The notes under the pieces: generated by a model
What the model was told of the DNA's origin: nothing
Databases searched by the model: none
What the model saw: the letters and a program-made list of their open reading frames with translations, nothing else
Part shown: in pieces, positions 50,527 through 53,069 of the stretch
How positions within the stretch are numbered: position 1 is the stretch's first letter
Layout: each line of letters begins with the position of its first letter
Program-made: the position numbers and the translations under genes
Source: DASSBR01 sp035688265
GTDB taxonomy: Bacteria > Pseudomonadota > Gammaproteobacteria > Natronospirales > DASSBR01
DNA: 53,069 nt
Reading direction: 5' to 3'
NCBI GenBank assembly: GCA_035688265.1
Contig: DASSNE010000057.1
Coordinates: forward strand, 1 to 53,069

Positions 50527-51105
50527 TAACTGCGCGAGATCCTGTGCCATAGCCGTCGCGCCGTCCGTCCGGTTCATCAGTAGGCGCACTTTGCCTTGCT
50601 TGCCGAACACGAAAATGGCGGCGCTGTGGTTGACGGCGTAGGCGCCGTTCTTGTCCGGTTTTTGATAGCTGTATGAGACACGGTAGCGTTTCGTCAGCGC
50701 CTTGAGTTGCGCCTGGGTGCCGGTCAGGCCGACGAACTGCGGACCGAAGGCGTCCGTGTAGGTTTTCAGGATGTCGGGGGTGTCGCGCTTCGGGTCGACG
50801 CTCACGAACAACACGCGCACGTTATCTGCCTGGCTGCCGAGTTGCTTGAGCGCGCGACCGACGGTCGCGAGCGTCAGCGGGCAGATGTCCGGACAGTGCG
50901 TGTAGCCGAAGTACATCAGCTTGATCTTGCCGCGGTAATTGTTGGCGTGAACGGTGTTGCCGTTTTCGTCGGTCAGCGTGAACTTGAGATTGGGCATCAC
51001 GCCGGAGATGTTGTTGGTGTTCCAGTGCTGCTTGCCGTTGCCGCACGCGGCGAGGGCCAGCGCGGCAAGGCTGAGCACGGCGATGAGTCGAAGCGAGCGG
51101 ATCAT
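50512..51105 (-). CDS. SCO1/SenC-family copper chaperone lipoprotein
   Basis: The 197-aa thioredoxin-fold protein inserts copper into the CuA site of cytochrome oxidase. Signal and lipobox LAAC lie near residue 20. The Cu ligands are Cys-x3-Cys in THCPDICPL and His in YAVNHSAAIF. The family segment FVSVDPKRDTPDILKTY is also present. The start overlaps the stop of the PCuAC gene by ATGA. Last gene of a three-gene copper operon. Confidence 0.93.
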   Translation of the reverse strand: MIRSLRLIAVLSLAALALAACGNGKQHWNTNNISGVMPNLKFTLTDENGNTVHANNYRGKIKLMYFGYTHCPDICPLTLATVGRALKQLGSQADNVRVLFVSVDPKRDTPDILKTYTDAFGPQFVGLTGTQAQLKALTKRYRVSYSYQKPDKNGAYAVNHSAAIFVFGKQGKVRLLMNRTDGATAMAQDLAQLLGAS

Positions 51106-51548
51106 TGGCCGGGCCTTTTGACGGTGAATTCGACTTTGAGATGCTGGCCGTCGGCGAATTTCAGCGTGACGGGGACATGCATCCCGGCTTTAAGCGGGCG
51201 GCTGCGCCACATCATCAGGTGATAACCGCCGGGTGCGAACGTGAGAGCATTGTTCGCCGGCGCGACCGCAACCTTGATCGGCTTCATTTCGTCCATACCG
51301 TGCATCGTCATGCTGTGGTGCAGTTCGATGCGCTTGAACGCCGGGCTTGTTGCGCCGGTGAGCTTGAGTGGCTTCGTGTCGTTGTTGTGCAGCGTGAAGT
51401 AGCCGGCGAGCGGCAGGTCGCCCGGCAGCAGCCGAATCCAGGCGCCGGAGACGCTGGCTGTCGGTGGTGCCGCCAGCGCGCTGCCGGCCAATAGCGCGCA
51501 GGCCGCGCCGATCAGCCACCGCACAATACGGCGCTCAGGCGTAGGCAT
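51102..51548 (-). CDS. periplasmic copper chaperone PCu(A)C
   Basis: The 148-aa exported protein has a signal peptide at about 1-26 (LIGAACALLAGSALA) and a cupredoxin-like PCuAC domain. The Cu(I) ligands are in ELHHSMTMHGMDEM and YHLMMW. Delivers copper to SCO or directly to the oxidase. The start at 51548 gives a normal signal peptide and overlaps the upstream CtaG gene by 14 nt. The next gene overlaps its stop by ATGA. Confidence 0.92.
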   Translation of the reverse strand: MPTPERRIVRWLIGAACALLAGSALAAPPTASVSGAWIRLLPGDLPLAGYFTLHNNDTKPLKLTGATSPAFKRIELHHSMTMHGMDEMKPIKVAVAPANNALTFAPGGYHLMMWRSRPLKAGMHVPVTLKFADGQHLKVEFTVKRPGQ

Positions 51549-52395
51549 TCTGATGCTCCGGCTTGTGCACCTCGGCCGGCCGATTGGTTTCATTTTCCTC
51601 GTGCATCCAGCGGCGCAGCACGACGATGCCGCCGATTACGCTCATCATCGCCGCCGGAATCCAGGTAATCAGGCCGCCGATGCGCTGGTCGGTCAGCGGG
51701 CTGATCGGCCACAGCCGCCCGCAGATCGCGTAGACGTGGTAAATCTCGTGGTCGCTCATCGCAATGTAGCCGCCGATGGCGTTCTGCGGCAGGATCACGA
51801 GGCCCAGAATCACCAGCCGCCAGCCGTAGCGCAGGCCGCCCTCGGCGGGCGTGCGCGGGTCGAGCATCACGTACCAGAACAGCAGGCCATCGACGGCCAT
51901 GCTCCAGTTCATGACGTTGTAAAGCGGCACGTTGAGCATCGCGTAGAAATGAATCGCGGGCATCAGCCACAGGTAGATCAGGCCGACGAACAGCACGGCC
52001 GCGACCGCCGGCTGCTGGATGGCGCGATATCCGAGGCGCAGCGGAGGAAAGCGGCCGATTGCGCGTAGCGGGGCGCGCAGTCGCGTTGGCAGCCCCGCCG
52101 CAAGCACCGCGCCGGGCGCGGCGATGATGATCAGGAACGGCGCGAGGTGGTGCAGGACGAGGTGCTGCAGCCGGTGCAGGAAGAACATGTGCTGCGCCAT
52201 GTAGTCGTAGTGCGTCTGCAGCACGCCGTACATCAGCGCGACGCCGAGCAGGAACGCAAGCGACCGCGGCCACGCTGGCGCTTCTCCGGTCCGGGCGAGC
52301 ACCAGTGTGCCTCGTACGTACAGTGCCGTGGCCGCAAGGCACAGCAGCAGTACGGTGGGAGAGAATTCGTAGGGCAGGAGAAAGGCGGCGTTCAT
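51535..52395 (-). CDS. CtaG-type (caa3) cytochrome c oxidase assembly membrane protein
   Basis: The 286-aa polytopic membrane protein has about seven helices. Family features are HYDYMAQHMFFLHRLQHLVLHHLAPFLI, PAIHFYAMLN and MDGL-like VDGLLFWYVMLDP. These are typical of the caa3_CtaG family, needed for oxidase activity in copper-related assembly. It is the first gene of the operon with PCuAC and SCO, which supports a role in loading copper into cytochrome oxidase. Confidence 0.88.
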   Translation of the reverse strand: MNAAFLLPYEFSPTVLLLCLAATALYVRGTLVLARTGEAPAWPRSLAFLLGVALMYGVLQTHYDYMAQHMFFLHRLQHLVLHHLAPFLIIIAAPGAVLAAGLPTRLRAPLRAIGRFPPLRLGYRAIQQPAVAAVLFVGLIYLWLMPAIHFYAMLNVPLYNVMNWSMAVDGLLFWYVMLDPRTPAEGGLRYGWRLVILGLVILPQNAIGGYIAMSDHEIYHVYAICGRLWPISPLTDQRIGGLITWIPAAMMSVIGGIVVLRRWMHEENETNRPAEVHKPEHQNAYA

Positions 52396-52416
52396 CGCCC
52401 GTGCATTATACCGCTC

Positions 52417-53069
52417 CTACACCGTCCTGATCGGCGTCAGGTCCGTCCGGTTCGCAATGAATTGGGGCCGCGGGGCGAGACCGCAGAACGGTTCGACCAG
52501 CGCATTGTCGCAGTGGTTGAAGACGATGAAGACATTACTGCGCGCGAACGGCGTGATGTTCGAGTTCGAGCCGTGCATCAGGTTGCATTCGAAGAAGGTT
52601 ACCGAGCCGGCCGCGCCGACCGGTGCCTCGATGCCGCCCTCGGTCACCATCCGCGCGAGGTTGCCGTCATCCGGCACGCCCAGCTCCTGGATCTTCAGCG
52701 ATTTCTTGTAATGCTCTTCCGGCGTTTCGCCGACACAGGCGAGAAACTGCTTGTGCGACCCCGGAATCAGCATCAGCGGGCCATTTTCGGGCGTGTTGGG
52801 CGTCAGGCTGATCGAGCAGCTCACCGCGCGCATGTTCGGCATGCCGTCCTCGACGTGCCAGGTCTCGAAGTCGGAATGCCAGTAGAACGGCTTGCCCTTG
52901 AAGCCGGGCTTGTAGTTGATGCGGCTCTGCGTGAAGTACACGTCGCCGCCGAGCAACTGGCGCGCGATCGATACCAGCCGCGGGTCGCGGCACAGCCGGC
53001 CGAGAAGTTCGTTGTGTTCGTGAATCGCGAAAATCGACCGGACGTCGTCGTCGCTGCCGGGCTCGGTGA
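52417..53069 (-). CDS. ectD: ectoine hydroxylase, 5' part beyond the window
   Basis: Fe(II)/2-oxoglutarate dioxygenase that makes 5-hydroxyectoine. The frame is open to the right edge, where EPGSDDDVRSIFAIH is already EctD sequence, so the N-terminal third is missing from the window. Visible EctD marks are YFTQSRINYKPGFKGK, the iron ligands His and Asp of FYWHSDFETWH, the second His in NLMHGSNSNITP, and the motif GPLMLIPGSHKQF. ectABC may lie beyond the edge. The gene is on the same strand as the copper operon, 21 bp upstream of the CtaG gene. Confidence 0.93.
   Translation of the reverse strand, partial: TEPGSDDDVRSIFAIHEHNELLGRLCRDPRLVSIARQLLGGDVYFTQSRINYKPGFKGKPFYWHSDFETWHVEDGMPNMRAVSCSISLTPNTPENGPLMLIPGSHKQFLACVGETPEEHYKKSLKIQELGVPDDGNLARMVTEGGIEAPVGAAGSVTFFECNLMHGSNSNITPFARSNVFIVFNHCDNALVEPFCGLAPRPQFIANRTDLTPIRTV

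Overview
The window looks like chromosomal DNA of a GC-rich (low 60s percent by eye) gammaproteobacterium. Several gene orders are classical for that class: rpmG-rpmB next to radC, coaBC and dut; pyrE divergent from an exonuclease III/Crc-type gene; and asmA-mutY-yggX. Abundant S9 and M28 exopeptidases, SYLF, DUF4124 and GlyGly-CTERM type proteins would fit a Xanthomonadales-like or neighbouring lineage. That placement is inference and was not tested.

Layout. The left edge carries an integron-type tyrosine recombinase beside a gene fragment that runs off the window on the strand expected for a cassette (1-1221). Housekeeping and envelope genes follow: PepQ, a SIMPL protein, SYLF, a lipoprotein, a YqjD/YqjE-like pair, a YihY-family protein, a dipeptidyl peptidase, a glutathione transferase and a UDG-like protein (1225-10466). 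A tightly overlapping minus-strand operon (10461-18746) then encodes seven carbohydrate proteins: an SDR epimerase, a glycoside hydrolase fused to a CDP-paratose-2-epimerase-like SDR, a GT4 glycosyltransferase, three CgeB-like glycosyltransferases and a methyltransferase. A UDP-glucuronate decarboxylase gene diverges from it. No flippase, polymerase or exporter is present, so the product and its destination are unknown. This is the best candidate for an undescribed pathway.

From 20207 to 30035 lie a phospholipid desaturase, the L33/L28 ribosomal protein genes, radC, a putative GlyGly-CTERM surface protein translationally coupled to coaBC, dut, pyrE, an ExoIII/Crc homologue and AmpG. From 30426 to 40352 lie trmB, an exported esterase, thiG and thiS, tRNA-Gly, asmA-mutY-yggX and the ergothioneine genes egtB-egtD. 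A tRNA-Phe gene follows, preceded by two tandem repeats that each begin with a copy of the tRNA 5' end. A single-gene nuclease-helicase (DUF2075 type) sits immediately beyond it. The right part holds a pair of exported peptidases (M28B and S9), a large FG-GAP lipoprotein, a copper-delivery operon (CtaG, PCuAC, SCO) and a truncated ectoine hydroxylase gene. Ergothioneine and hydroxyectoine genes suggest tolerance of oxidative and osmotic stress.

The window is rich in non-coding repeats: two copies of a 284-286 bp element whose long terminal inverted arms differ between copies but stay complementary within each copy; a 355 bp nested palindrome; a compound REP-like doublet present twice in opposite orientation; a heptamer microsatellite between thiS and thiG; and the tRNA-linked repeats. 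No rRNA, CRISPR array or prophage structural genes were seen.
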